Source: JAFGAV01 sp041479055 (lineage in GTDB: Bacteria; Acidobacteriota; Aminicenantia; Aminicenantales; JAFGAV01). Taken from it: a DNA stretch of 64,000 nucleotides. The stretch spans positions 1,178,001 to 1,242,000 of the forward strand of contig OY969762.1 in assembly GCA_963702835.1 (NCBI GenBank), read 5' to 3'. Position numbers and translations under genes: made by a program. Of this stretch, positions 53,152 to 61,109 are shown piece after piece. The stretch's first letter is position 1, and the number at the start of each line of letters is the position of its first letter. Below the pieces are notes generated by a model, which saw only the letters and a program-made list of their open reading frames with translations, made no database searches and was not told the DNA's origin.

Positions 53152-53486
53152 TTTTCCGTGACAGAATCCAGACAGCCAAAGTGGATGGGTGGCGCGGCGA
53201 AGGGGCTTTTTATTTTTAAAGAGTCATTCTCTCCAGGGAGGTGGACGGGGCGGTCGCAGCGACCATCAGGGAAGGTTTAGCCTTCCCGAGCCGTCTTCGA
53301 AGGGACCCTGTTCTTCAGGGCGCCGAGGATGTTTGAGCCTCTTGATCATCACGGAAGATGACGGGAAAGCCAAGAGGTTTTGATATCACCGATTATTTTT
53401 GATGCGAGTTCCGCAGGCGCTGAGAAGACGGAGAGGGAACGGCGTTAAAAACCTTCCCGGGAGCGAGACCGCCCAGTCCACCTCCC
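53152..53486. repeat. Palindromic repeat element 3 (composite)
   Basis: The left part, 53152-53207, carries TTTTCCGTGA and GGGTGGCGCGGCGAAGGGGC, matching elements 1 and 2. It is followed by a separate palindrome: GGGAGGTGGAC(G/T)GGGCGGTC at 53236-53255 pairs with 53467-53486 with one mismatch, then GGGAAGGTTT, CCGTCTTC, CAGGGCGCC-like and CCTCTTG (53338-53344, partner 53371-53377) occur in matching order on both arms. So about 250 bases can fold into one long imperfect hairpin. It fills the gap between the DUF192 gene and pcm. Confidence 0.75.
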
Positions 53487-53493
53487 TCCCCTC

Positions 53494-54126
53494 TTAATGG
53501 ACCGTAATCAGCGGCACAAAGCGCACCGGCAGAAGCTCGGACTGACGGAACTTATTGCCCTCCCGGACCACGAGCACCAGCTCCTGGGAAAAGGTCCCCC
53601 TGGGCAGGATCAACCGTCCCCCGTCCTTGAGTTGACGCTGCAGCGCGGCGGGCACCTCCGGGGCGGCGGCCGTGACGATAATGCCGTCGAAGGGCGCAGA
53701 CTCCTCCCAGCCCAGGTTCCCGTCGCCGACCTTGAAATGAATGTTGGAGTATCCCAGCCCGGCCAGAATGGCCTGGGCTCTTTGCGAAAGCGCCTCAACG
53801 ACCTCTATGCTGAACACATCCCCAACGAGCTCGGCCAGCACGGCCGTTTGGTAGCCCGACCCCGTGCCGACCTCCAGCACCCGCTCCGGGCCCTTCAATT
53901 TAAGGGTTTCAGTCATATAGGCCACGATGTAGGGCTGGGAAATGGTCTGGCCTTCGCCGATAGGCAGGGGCTCGTCGGCATAGGCTTCATCGAGCAGGCC
54001 TTGAGGAACGAACAAGTGTCGGGGAACCCGGCGCATGGCTTCCAGGAGACGCTTGTCCTTGACCCCCCTGGCCGCCACCTGGGTCTCGACCATGTTCAGC
54101 CGCGGCTGCAGGAAACGGTCTGTCAT
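53494..54126 (-). CDS. pcm: Protein-L-isoaspartate O-methyltransferase
   Basis: 210 residues from ATG 54126 (MTDRFLQPRLNMVETQVAARG); an alternative GTG at 54150 adds eight residues. The family core is clear: RVPRHLFVP, DEPLPIGEGQTISQPYIVAYMTE (substrate region), VLEVGTGSGYQTAVLAEL (SAM site), DVFSIEVVEAL, GDGNLGWEESAPFDGIIVTAAA and RLILPRG. It repairs isoaspartyl residues in aged proteins. It lies 64 bases downstream of proS on the same strand. Confidence 0.9.
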   Translation of the reverse strand: MTDRFLQPRLNMVETQVAARGVKDKRLLEAMRRVPRHLFVPQGLLDEAYADEPLPIGEGQTISQPYIVAYMTETLKLKGPERVLEVGTGSGYQTAVLAELVGDVFSIEVVEALSQRAQAILAGLGYSNIHFKVGDGNLGWEESAPFDGIIVTAAAPEVPAALQRQLKDGGRLILPRGTFSQELVLVVREGNKFRQSELLPVRFVPLITVH

Positions 54127-54190
54127 GTCCCGGGGCACCCACTCCCCCACCGGCCTTAAGATCCGGACCGGCGCGAATAAACGCCCATCA

Positions 54191-55642
54191 TCAATAGGCT
54201 CGGGCGAAATAAGCCAGTGTATCCGATTTCTTCCGACAAACGAGGCAGGTGCCGGCGGCTGCTTCCCTCTTATCCAGAGGCATGACCCGGATGTTGGCCA
54301 TGGTTTCGTCCTTGACCCGGGTTTCGCATTCGCGGTCGCCGCACCAATGGGACCGGATGAACCCCCGGCGGGTTTCGATCAAGCGCTTGAATTCCTCATA
54401 ATCATCGGTGGTGTGGGTGTTCTGCCGGAGAAAATCACGGGCCTGCTCCCTAAGCCCGGCCTGGATCTGGCCCAGGAGAGCGGGCACGGCTTCCGCCAGC
54501 GAGGCCAAGGGCAGGGCTTCCTTGCGGCGGACATCTCTCCGCACGGCCACGGCTTTTTGCTCCTTGATATCCTTGGGGCCGATCTCCAGCCGCAGCGGCA
54601 CGCCCCGCATCTCCCATTCGGAGAACTTCCAGCCCGGCGTGAATTCTTCCCGGGCGTCCAGCCGGACACGGAGGCCGGCCCGGCTGAGTTCTTCTTCGAC
54701 CCGGCGGGCCACGGGCATGACGGTCTCCTTCCAGTTGCCCAGGGAGATGGGGATGATGACGGCCTGGACGGGCGCTACGGCGGGCGGAAACCTCAGCCCC
54801 GAGTCATCGCCGTGGACCATGACCACCGCTCCGATAAGACGCGTGGAGATGCCCCACGAGGTCTGCCAGACGAACTGAAGGTTCTGGTCCTTATCCTCAA
54901 AACGGATGTTGAAGACTTTGGAGAAATTCTGGCCGAGGTTATGCGAGGTGCCCATCTGCAGGGCCTTGCCGTCCGTCATCAGGGCCTCGATGGCATAGGT
55001 CTGCAGGGCGCCGGCGAACTTATCCCATTCGGTCTTGAGGCCGGCCACCACGGGCACTGCCAGCTCGGTTTCCACGAATTCCTGGTAGAGGGCCAGGATG
55101 TCGAGCGTTTCCCGCTGGGCTTCCTCCAGGGTGGCGTGGGCGGTATGGCCCTCCTGCCACAGGAATTCGGTGGTGCGCAGGAAAGGCCGCGTCACTTTCT
55201 CCCAGCGGACGATGTTGGCCCACTGATTGATGAGGACCGGCAGGTCTCGGTAGGATTTGATCCACTTGGCGTACATACTGCCGATGATGGCTTCCGAGGT
55301 GGGGCGGACGGCCAGCCTCTCCTCGAGCTCATCCTGGCCACCCTGGGTGACCCAGGCCACTTGGGGGGCGAACCCCTCTACGTGGGCCATCTCCTTCTGG
55401 AGCAAACTCTCCGGAATGAACAGCGGAAAATAGGCGTTCTGGTGGCCTGTCGCCTTGAGGCGCCGGTCAAACAGGCTCTGGATGTTCTCCCAGACAGCGT
55501 AGCCGTAGGGCCGGATGACCATCATCCCCTTCATGGGGGCATAGTCGGCCAGCTCCGCTTTGCGAATGATCTCCAGATACCATTTGGAGAAGTCCTCGCT
55601 TTTAAGGCTGACCTGCTTCACCAATCGGTCTTCGTCGGCCAC
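54191..55642 (-). CDS. proS: Prolyl-tRNA synthetase (archaeal/eukaryote-like short type)
   Basis: 483 residues from GTG 55642, chosen because AGGGAG stands six bases ahead and because ProRS of this class begins just before KSEDFSKWYLEIIRKAEL; the open frame extends to 55882 but that part is non-coding in look. Class II motifs: RPTSEAI (motif around 120), WANIVRWE, RPFLRTTEFLWQEGHTAHA and GDDSGLRFPP (motif 3 region). An anticodon domain and a C-terminal zinc-like tail (CGDRECETRVK, GTCLVC) follow. Charges tRNA-Pro. The class is that shared with archaea and some bacteria, without the bacterial editing insertion. Confidence 0.92.
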   Translation of the reverse strand: MADEDRLVKQVSLKSEDFSKWYLEIIRKAELADYAPMKGMMVIRPYGYAVWENIQSLFDRRLKATGHQNAYFPLFIPESLLQKEMAHVEGFAPQVAWVTQGGQDELEERLAVRPTSEAIIGSMYAKWIKSYRDLPVLINQWANIVRWEKVTRPFLRTTEFLWQEGHTAHATLEEAQRETLDILALYQEFVETELAVPVVAGLKTEWDKFAGALQTYAIEALMTDGKALQMGTSHNLGQNFSKVFNIRFEDKDQNLQFVWQTSWGISTRLIGAVVMVHGDDSGLRFPPAVAPVQAVIIPISLGNWKETVMPVARRVEEELSRAGLRVRLDAREEFTPGWKFSEWEMRGVPLRLEIGPKDIKEQKAVAVRRDVRRKEALPLASLAEAVPALLGQIQAGLREQARDFLRQNTHTTDDYEEFKRLIETRRGFIRSHWCGDRECETRVKDETMANIRVMPLDKREAAAGTCLVCRKKSDTLAYFARAY

Positions 55643-55891
55643 TTTCGTCTCCCTGGGGGCAAATGTCCGGCCCATTCTAGCCGGGGGTCCCCTGTTTGTC
55701 AACTTGGGAGTACGGGCCGGGGGGGGATGGAGGGCCTCTCCGGGGAGCTCAGCCGCCTGAGCGGTCAGAAAGGTCGGACGGCAAAGGTGAGAAATGATGA
55801 AGAAAAAATCACCCCTGATTTCATCCATAGGGGTGATTGACCCTTCTGCCCGGTCATGGCATTTTAGGCATCGAAATATCAAGATTCTATT

Positions 55892-56263
55892 ATGGGCAAA
55901 CCCAACCTCGACGAAATTTATAAAGCCCAGCCCAAAGACCAGGGATTCACCTTCCCCCTATCCACTGTAGTCGAAGGGCTGGACGATAGCGGCAAGGACT
56001 TCAAAGAAGCCACTGTCCTATCCTTCATCAGCCACCAAGGCTCCACTTTCCGGCTCAGAAGCCAGGTGTCCATCGGGACCAAGGTCAAGCTCATCATCGA
56101 CCTGCCCAAGAAGCTGGCCGAAGACCAGAGCCTGAAACTGGCCATTAAAGGCCGGGTGGTGGCCATCGAGCTCGAAGAACGTCCGAACGCCAAGAAAAAA
56201 ATCTCGGTCAAGTTCGAAAGCCGATACATCATCGCTCCGGAGTCCGGCGGCCAGAAATCCTGA
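55892..56263 (+). CDS. PilZ-like domain protein 1
   Basis: 123 residues, no signal peptide. Residues about 30-115 show the six-strand beta barrel of PilZ-like proteins, with SFISHQGSTFRLRSQVSIGTKVKLIID in place of the usual D-x-S-x-x-G motif and the ending ISVKFESRY. The canonical Arg-x-x-x-Arg c-di-GMP motif is not evident, so it may be a degenerate relative. It lies in a short group with the LuxR-type and second PilZ gene. Confidence 0.6.
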   Translation: MGKPNLDEIYKAQPKDQGFTFPLSTVVEGLDDSGKDFKEATVLSFISHQGSTFRLRSQVSIGTKVKLIIDLPKKLAEDQSLKLAIKGRVVAIELEERPNAKKKISVKFESRYIIAPESGGQKS

Positions 56264-56373
56264 GCGTCTTAAGGGGAGCCCGACTTGCCCGCCCTTTAAT
56301 CCCATAAAAGATTTGACATCCCGAGAGGGGATGGACTAGAATTTGGCCGGCAGTGACACGATAGGGCCTAATC

Positions 56374-57090
56374 ATGCCTAAAGGGCAAAAACAGAAGCCG
56401 AAAGCAAAGGCCGCCGCTCCGCCCTCCTCAACCAAAAAAATCAAAATCGTCCTGTACTGTCCATCGGAAATCATCCTGTCCGGAATCCTCCGGGCTCTGC
56501 AAGCCGCCCGGGATATGGAAATCGCCAGCATCGAGAAGACAACCATTGAATCCTTCATCGAGGCCATCAAGAACAGCCGGCCCAACGTTGTCCTTTTCTT
56601 CGGCAGCGAACCGCTGTTCAACATCCGGGAGATCTGCAAGGCCATCCGCGATCTGGCGGCCGTGTCCGGGAGCTCCAAGCTGCTGCTCATGGGCAACATT
56701 CCCAGCCACGAGGAGATCGTCTCTCTCATCAACTCCGGGGCCCGGGGCTATTTCGACCTGAACGACACAGCCGCCCAGCTGGCCGAAGCCGTGCGGATCG
56801 TGAACAAGGGCGAGATTTGGCTGCCCCGCGACAAGATGAGCAGCATCATGGACCGCATCATCTCCGTAGTCGGCCGCGACATGAAGGAGAAGACGCTCGA
56901 CCAGCTGACGCCCACCGAGTTCCAGGTCCTGCGTTTGATCGGCCAGGGCAAGAGCAACGACGACATCGCCGGGACGCTGTTCATCAGCAAAAACACCGTC
57001 CGTTCCCACATCAAGAGCATCTACGCCAAGCTGGACACTCACAGCCGCCTCCAACTGGCCCTGTATGCCATCAACTCGGCCCTTTTCTAG
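56374..57090 (+). CDS. LuxR/NarL-type regulator with degenerate receiver domain
   Basis: 238 residues. A basic, Pro/Ala-rich tail (1-20) is followed by a receiver-like domain (about 22-150): KIVLYCPSEIILSGI, NVVLFFGSE at the place of the phospho-acceptor strand, and GARGYFDLND. The Asp that would be phosphorylated (position about 75) is Phe/Gly, so it is unlikely to be phosphorylated. The C-terminal HTH (about 175-238) is a full GerE/LuxR domain: LTPTEFQVLRLIGQGKSNDDIAGTLFISKNTVRSHIKSIYAKL. Likely DNA-binding with a phosphorylation-independent input. Confidence 0.85.
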   Translation: MPKGQKQKPKAKAAAPPSSTKKIKIVLYCPSEIILSGILRALQAARDMEIASIEKTTIESFIEAIKNSRPNVVLFFGSEPLFNIREICKAIRDLAAVSGSSKLLLMGNIPSHEEIVSLINSGARGYFDLNDTAAQLAEAVRIVNKGEIWLPRDKMSSIMDRIISVVGRDMKEKTLDQLTPTEFQVLRLIGQGKSNDDIAGTLFISKNTVRSHIKSIYAKLDTHSRLQLALYAINSALF

Positions 57091-57118
57091 CCGCCGGCCG
57101 GCGGAAGAAAGGACAGCT

Positions 57119-57532
57119 ATGACCAGAGCCGCCCAAAAAAAGGCCAAGGCCGTTAAGGCTAAAAGGGCGGCCGGTGCATCTGTGGGCCCAAAAGATTTCG
57201 ACCGCCGCCGAGAATGGCGATTCAACCTGCCCCTTCCGGCAAAAGTGGAAGGCAACCTGCCCAAGGGACAGCGGTTTCTGGAGAAAGCGACCATCGAAAA
57301 CATCAGCTCCTCGGGAGCCTACTTCTGTCTCGAATCGGGAGTGTCCGTCGGCTCCCGGCTGAACATCATCATCAATATCCCCAAAGAAGCCGGCGGCCAG
57401 AAGAACCTGAAGCTCCTCTTGGGAGGGATCACCATCCGGCTTGAGGAAGCGAAAAAAAGAGGAAAGCGACAGGGGGTGGCCGTCCGTTTTCACCGGGATT
57501 ACCGGCTCATTCCCTCCGAGGACCCCGAGTGA
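57119..57532 (+). CDS. PilZ-domain protein 2
   Basis: 137 residues from ATG 57119, 28 bases after the regulator stop. An N-terminal basic tail is followed by DRRREWRFNLPLPAKV (Arg-rich c-di-GMP motif RRxxR-type) and ENISSSGAYFCLES (D/N-x-S-x-x-G motif), the two signatures of PilZ domains. This copy looks able to bind c-di-GMP. Placement next to the regulator suggests a shared pathway. coaE begins 22 bases on. Confidence 0.75.
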   Translation: MTRAAQKKAKAVKAKRAAGASVGPKDFDRRREWRFNLPLPAKVEGNLPKGQRFLEKATIENISSSGAYFCLESGVSVGSRLNIIINIPKEAGGQKNLKLLLGGITIRLEEAKKRGKRQGVAVRFHRDYRLIPSEDPE

Positions 57533-57554
57533 ACCGGGAACGGCCGCCGGATCC

Positions 57555-58196
57555 ATGCTGATTGTAGCCTTGACGGGCGGCATCGCCGCCGGCAAATCCG
57601 TAGTGGCCCGCTTCCTTGAGGAAAGGGGTTGCGCGGTCCATTCGGCCGACCAGGCCGCCCATGAGGTGATGGCCCCCGGCAGCGGTGCCTGGGAGCGTCT
57701 GAGGGCTCATTTCGGGCCGGGCATCCTCAACCCGGACCGGACCATCGACCGCCGCCGTTTGGGGGCCATCGTTTTTGCCGATGAAGCTAAGCGCCGCTTT
57801 CTCAACTCCGTGGTCCATCCTCTCGTCTTGGAGAAAAAAAAGGAAATCATCGCCCGCTTGGAGAAAGAAGGAAAAACCAAAATCTTCGTCTCCGAGGCAG
57901 CCCTGACCATCGAGGCCGGCTACGCCGGTATGTTTGACCGGGTTATCGTCGTTTATTGCCGGCCCGAAGTCCAGGCGGCCCGGCTGATGGCCAGGGACGG
58001 GCTCGACAGGCAAGCCGCCCTGCAGAAAATTCGGGCCCAGATGCCCCAGGAAGAGAAAAAAAAACAGGCCGATTACCTTATCGACACCTCGGACACTCTG
58101 GCCGACACGGAAATCCGGACGGGAATGGTTTTCCGGCAGTTGTTGCGGGACTGCCAGGAAAAGGAAAAAAAGAAGAAGGCCAGCTCTGGTATCTGA
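57555..58196 (+). CDS. coaE: Dephospho-CoA kinase
   Basis: 213 residues from ATG 57555; earlier starts in the frame overlap the PilZ gene. P-loop VALTGGIAAGKSVVARFL (residues 4-21), AHEVM, DRRRLGAIVFADEAKRRFLNSVVHP (CoA-binding region) and a LID region with VIVVYCRPEVQAARLMARDGL. The gene ends with a Lys-rich tail. It phosphorylates dephospho-CoA in the last step of CoA synthesis. The ribosome site is weak. Confidence 0.92.
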   Translation: MLIVALTGGIAAGKSVVARFLEERGCAVHSADQAAHEVMAPGSGAWERLRAHFGPGILNPDRTIDRRRLGAIVFADEAKRRFLNSVVHPLVLEKKKEIIARLEKEGKTKIFVSEAALTIEAGYAGMFDRVIVVYCRPEVQAARLMARDGLDRQAALQKIRAQMPQEEKKKQADYLIDTSDTLADTEIRTGMVFRQLLRDCQEKEKKKKASSGI

Positions 58197-58413
58197 AGCC
58201 CGTCCTTAAATTCTAAAATTTCACAAACGCCGGGACTTCCCTCCATTTTTTTCTTATCTCTGTATCTATTTTCCCTACTATCTTGGCTATATATAAATAT
58301 TCATCCGGAATGCTGAAAATCCAGGGACACGTTACCGAATGTATATTTTCCGGATGGCCAGCATTCATGATCAGGGGGCGCATTCGGTACATGACTCCTG
58401 CCACCAGCGCGCG

Positions 58414-58441
58414 TTGACACGGCCACCAGCCACGGTATATC
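58414..58441 (+). promoter_or_regulatory. Predicted promoter of the outer-membrane protein gene
   Basis: TTGACA (58414-58419), 16 bases, TATATC (58436-58441), then AAGGAGG shortly before ATG 58478. Confidence 0.65.
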
Positions 58442-58477
58442 ATCCTGCCCAGGATTCATCCGGCAAGGAGGACGGCC

Positions 58478-59302
58478 ATGAAAAAAATCTTGGCATTCTT
58501 ATCTTTGGCTGTTTTCTTAACCGTGACCGTTTACGGAGCAAAGCTGTCGCTGAAGTTCAACGGCGGAGGAACGTTCCTAATGGGCGGCGATTTTAACACA
58601 GGGGCCGACGGATTGCGGGATTATGAAAAATCGGTCCTCGGTCCGGGGGAGAACTTCGTCGACAACTTGAAAAAACTCGGCTGGGGCTTCCAGTTCGACG
58701 GCGAGTTGACCTACGAATTGAGCTCGAGCTTCGCCGCAGGAATCGAGATCGGCTACCTGAGCGCTACTGTTAAAAGCGGTTTTGAAAGAGATTGGCATTC
58801 ATACAAGGAGACGCTGACTCCGACCCTCTCGGCCATCCCCATAACCTTGAATATAAACTATTTCGCGCCCATTGCAGCGAAAATAAAGTTTCACGCGGTG
58901 GCCGGCGCCGGAGCATGCCTCTCTAATCTTAACTACATATACGACATCCAAGCCACAAGCAATCCCTACAGCGGGACCTGGAAACCCGACCAAAAGATCG
59001 TCTTCGGAGCCAAGGCCGGTGTCGGCCTGGAACTCGCGCTGGCGGGCAATTTCGCTTTGACCTTTGACTTTGCAGGCCGTTACGCTGAGATCACAGGCTT
59101 CAAGGGCGCCTGGAGCGGAATCTATAACGGCGTCCCAAAAAGCGGCACCGGCACTCTTTATTATTATAAATATGACGGGACATATCCGCTGATCGGCATT
59201 TGGGAGACTGCCCCCTCGGGACCTCATATCCAGAACTTGCGCGAAGCAAAATTCAGCCTCTCTGGAATATCAGCCCTGGTCGGCCTCAGGGTCTATTTAT
59301 AA
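58478..59302 (+). CDS. Outer-membrane beta-barrel protein
   Basis: 274 residues. Signal peptide MKKILAFLSLAVFLTVTVYG, cleaved after YGA. The mature part has alternating hydrophobic strands separated by polar turns (LSLKFNGGGTFLMGG, GFQFDGELTYELSSSFAAGIEIGYLSA, PITLNINYFAPIAAKIKFHAVAGAG, LALTFDFAGRYAEITGF), and it ends in ALVGLRVYL, the terminal Leu/Phe pattern of barrel proteins. It resembles small OmpW/OprF-type barrels but no closer family is clear. Strong ribosome site and promoter; probably monocistronic. Confidence 0.75.
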   Translation: MKKILAFLSLAVFLTVTVYGAKLSLKFNGGGTFLMGGDFNTGADGLRDYEKSVLGPGENFVDNLKKLGWGFQFDGELTYELSSSFAAGIEIGYLSATVKSGFERDWHSYKETLTPTLSAIPITLNINYFAPIAAKIKFHAVAGAGACLSNLNYIYDIQATSNPYSGTWKPDQKIVFGAKAGVGLELALAGNFALTFDFAGRYAEITGFKGAWSGIYNGVPKSGTGTLYYYKYDGTYPLIGIWETAPSGPHIQNLREAKFSLSGISALVGLRVYL

Positions 59303-59361
59303 TCTCGATTAAATCTAAAAAAGGCGGGGGCCGGAGTTCGTTCACCGTCATATAAATTTCT

Positions 59362-60324
59362 TTAGCGTTTTCCGGGAAAGCCTGATTTCAGCCCGGCGGC
59401 CAGCAGGGGGATCATAATCTCGTGGTGGCCCACAAAATAAAACCCCTTCCCCTTTTTCCCCACCGGCCGGAGCACGACATTCTGCAGCGGCCGATAGTGG
59501 CGGTGGAAATCAAAGACGGCCGTCACCAAGCCCTCCAGACGGTAACCTTGATTGCGGACGAAGGTCACGGCTTTGAGGAACACTTCGGGCAGGATGACGG
59601 CAGACCCGCAGTTGATGAACACTCCCCCGCCGTCAAGCTTCCGGAGGTGGGAGCAGAAAAGGAAGAAATCGGACAAGGATGACTGGCCCAGCGCCCCCCC
59701 GTCCATCCGGGGATGAAAGTGGATGGTGTCCGTGCCGACGGCCACATGCACCGTGGCCGGCAGGCCGAGCTGGTGGGCCGTCCCCAGCAGGCTCAGCTGC
59801 CGATAGGGCCAGCGCGAAGAAGCGATCATCCGGCCCACGGCTTCCCCCAGCCCCAGGCCTTCGGCGGCGGCCCGGGACACGGCCCGGCTCAGATGCTCGC
59901 CCGTTTCCCGGGCCATCCCGAACCGGCCGCGCCGGATATGCTCGCCCACGTCCTCCGAGGTTCGGCCGCAGAAAGCGATCTCAAAATCATGGATGATGCC
60001 GGCCCCGTTCAGGGCTAAGGCGGTGATCCAGCCGCGCTTCATCAAATCGATCAGAATGGGGTTAAGCCCGACCTTTATGACATGGGCGCCCAGCCCAAAA
60101 ATGAGGCCCTTCTTCAGGCGGCGGGCCCGGGCCATCCGCCCTATCAGCTCCTTGAAGTCCCCGCCGGCCAGCGCATCGGGCAGGCTGGAGACCAGCCCGG
60201 CCAGGGCCGGTGAGGGGGGGATGATTTTCCCGAAATGCCCGACATTGACCTTGCTCCTCCGGCTGCAGAGCGATACGGTCTTCAAGCCGGCCGGGGATAA
60301 GGGCTGGTCCGCATTCTTTGTCAT
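59362..60324 (-). CDS. Deoxyhypusine-synthase-like conserved protein of unknown function
   Basis: 320 residues. The stretch GAHVIKVGLNPILIDLMKRGWITALALNGAGIIHDFEIAFCGRTSEDV (about 79-126) is close to deoxyhypusine synthase proteins in its NAD-fold and in the TSEDV turn; FGMARETGEHLSRAV and HVAVGTDTIHFHPRMDGGALG continue the family. The C-terminal end GHHEIMIPLLAAGL is typical of a widely spread bacterial group I know only as hypothetical or DHS-like. The catalytic lysine of true deoxyhypusine synthase is not evident. No signal peptide. Downstream of the HU gene in the same direction. Confidence 0.65.
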   Translation of the reverse strand: MTKNADQPLSPAGLKTVSLCSRRSKVNVGHFGKIIPPSPALAGLVSSLPDALAGGDFKELIGRMARARRLKKGLIFGLGAHVIKVGLNPILIDLMKRGWITALALNGAGIIHDFEIAFCGRTSEDVGEHIRRGRFGMARETGEHLSRAVSRAAAEGLGLGEAVGRMIASSRWPYRQLSLLGTAHQLGLPATVHVAVGTDTIHFHPRMDGGALGQSSLSDFFLFCSHLRKLDGGGVFINCGSAVILPEVFLKAVTFVRNQGYRLEGLVTAVFDFHRHYRPLQNVVLRPVGKKGKGFYFVGHHEIMIPLLAAGLKSGFPGKR

Positions 60325-60376
60325 CCGGGACGGCTCCTTTGTTCCAGGCTGGGGGTGGACGGTTGCGCTATCGTCT

Positions 60377-60655
60377 TCAGGAAGCGTTGGAGATGTGCTT
60401 CAATTCCTGGCCGCAGCGGAACTTGATGCGCTTCCCCTCGGAGATCTTGATTTGCTTCTGGCGCCTGATATCGCGGCCGTAGCCCGTCTTCTTATCCACG
60501 ATGCGGAAACTGCCGAAGCCGCGGATCTCGATTTTCTCGTCTCGGGCTAACGCGTTCTTGAGCTCTTCCAGTATCTTCTCCACGATCATCAATGACCTTG
60601 CCCCGTTGAACGAAGAGCTTTTCTCGATGGCCAGGGCAATATCATTCTTGATCAT
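60377..60655 (-). CDS. HU/IHF-family DNA-binding protein
   Basis: 92 residues from ATG 60655 (MIKNDIALAIEKSS), which has GGAG six bases ahead. Family pattern: helices about 2-40, then RGFGSFRIVDKKTGYGRDIRRQKQIKISEGKRIKFRCG, the beta-arm region. At the arm tip, where HU and IHF carry the DNA-intercalating Pro in RNPxT, this protein has GRDIRRQ with no Pro, so bending may be weaker. The palindromic element at 60700-61082 lies directly upstream and contains a likely promoter for it. Confidence 0.88.
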   Translation of the reverse strand: MIKNDIALAIEKSSSFNGARSLMIVEKILEELKNALARDEKIEIRGFGSFRIVDKKTGYGRDIRRQKQIKISEGKRIKFRCGQELKHISNAS

Positions 60656-60681
60656 GCGCTTCTCCATGCGTCTCTATTTCT

Positions 60682-60711
60682 TAATTTATCGAGCAGAAAA
60701 AGTCAAGTCAA
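60682..60711 (-). promoter_or_regulatory. Likely promoter for the HU gene at the element's left end
   Basis: On the minus strand, TTGACT within the left terminal repeat is followed after 17 bases by TAAATT. The promoter points out of the element toward ATG 60655. The -10 matches only four of six consensus bases. Confidence 0.4.
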
Positions 60712-61082
60712 ACGAGGCCAGCAAAAGCATCTCATTTTCCGTGATGTGCCAAGATCGTTACGGGGTGGCGCGGCGGAGGGGCTCCGGCCTTTCCGGAGAC
60801 GCCATCGAGCCCCCTAATTTCTAGGGGGCTGGGGGGTTAATAAATAGAATAAAAGCAGAGAGGCGGCTCCGGCCATACACTCCGCCTGCGCGCAGCCTGG
60901 CATGGCCGGAGACACCTACGAATTCTCATTATCCCATTTATCCCCCTCTAGCCCCCCTTGCTGAAACAAGGGGGGCAAAGGTCGGTGTCTCCGGAAAGGT
61001 CGGCCGCGACAGGACCCCACACGTTTCTGTTTTCATCACGGAAAATAAGATGCTTCCGAGGCCGGCCTCGTTTGACTTGACA
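60700..61082. repeat. Palindromic repeat element 2 with terminal inverted repeats
   Basis: The ends are inverted repeats of almost 50 bases: GTCAAGTCAAACGAGGCC (60701-60718) then AAGCATCTCATTTTCCGTGATG (60725-60746), mirrored by 61028-61082 with a small insertion and two mismatches. Inside lie CCTTTCCGGAGAC (60788-60800) and its partner (60986-60998), AGCCCCCTA/TAGGGGGCT (60808-60830) and GCCCCCCTTG/CAAGGGGGGC (60951-60976). The core at 60762-60785 matches element 1. It could be a MITE-type mobile element or a large structured RNA. It separates the divergent HU and nfeD genes. Confidence 0.85.
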
Positions 61083-61100
61083 GGGGGGGGACCCTATAAT
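61072..61100 (+). promoter_or_regulatory. Predicted nfeD promoter formed by the element's right end
   Basis: TTGACT (61072-61077) lies in the right terminal inverted repeat; 17 bases on comes a consensus TATAAT (61095-61100). Transcription would begin close to 61107, only a few bases before the GTG start of nfeD, so the transcript may be nearly leaderless. Confidence 0.65.
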
Positions 61101-61109
61101 GAAAAAAGG

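Noticed and set aside
58213..58443. 76-codon minus-strand frame in the gap after coaE
   Set aside because: No ribosome-binding site, no family resemblance, and unusual residue composition; it overlaps the promoter region of the outer-membrane protein gene, and probably is chance.
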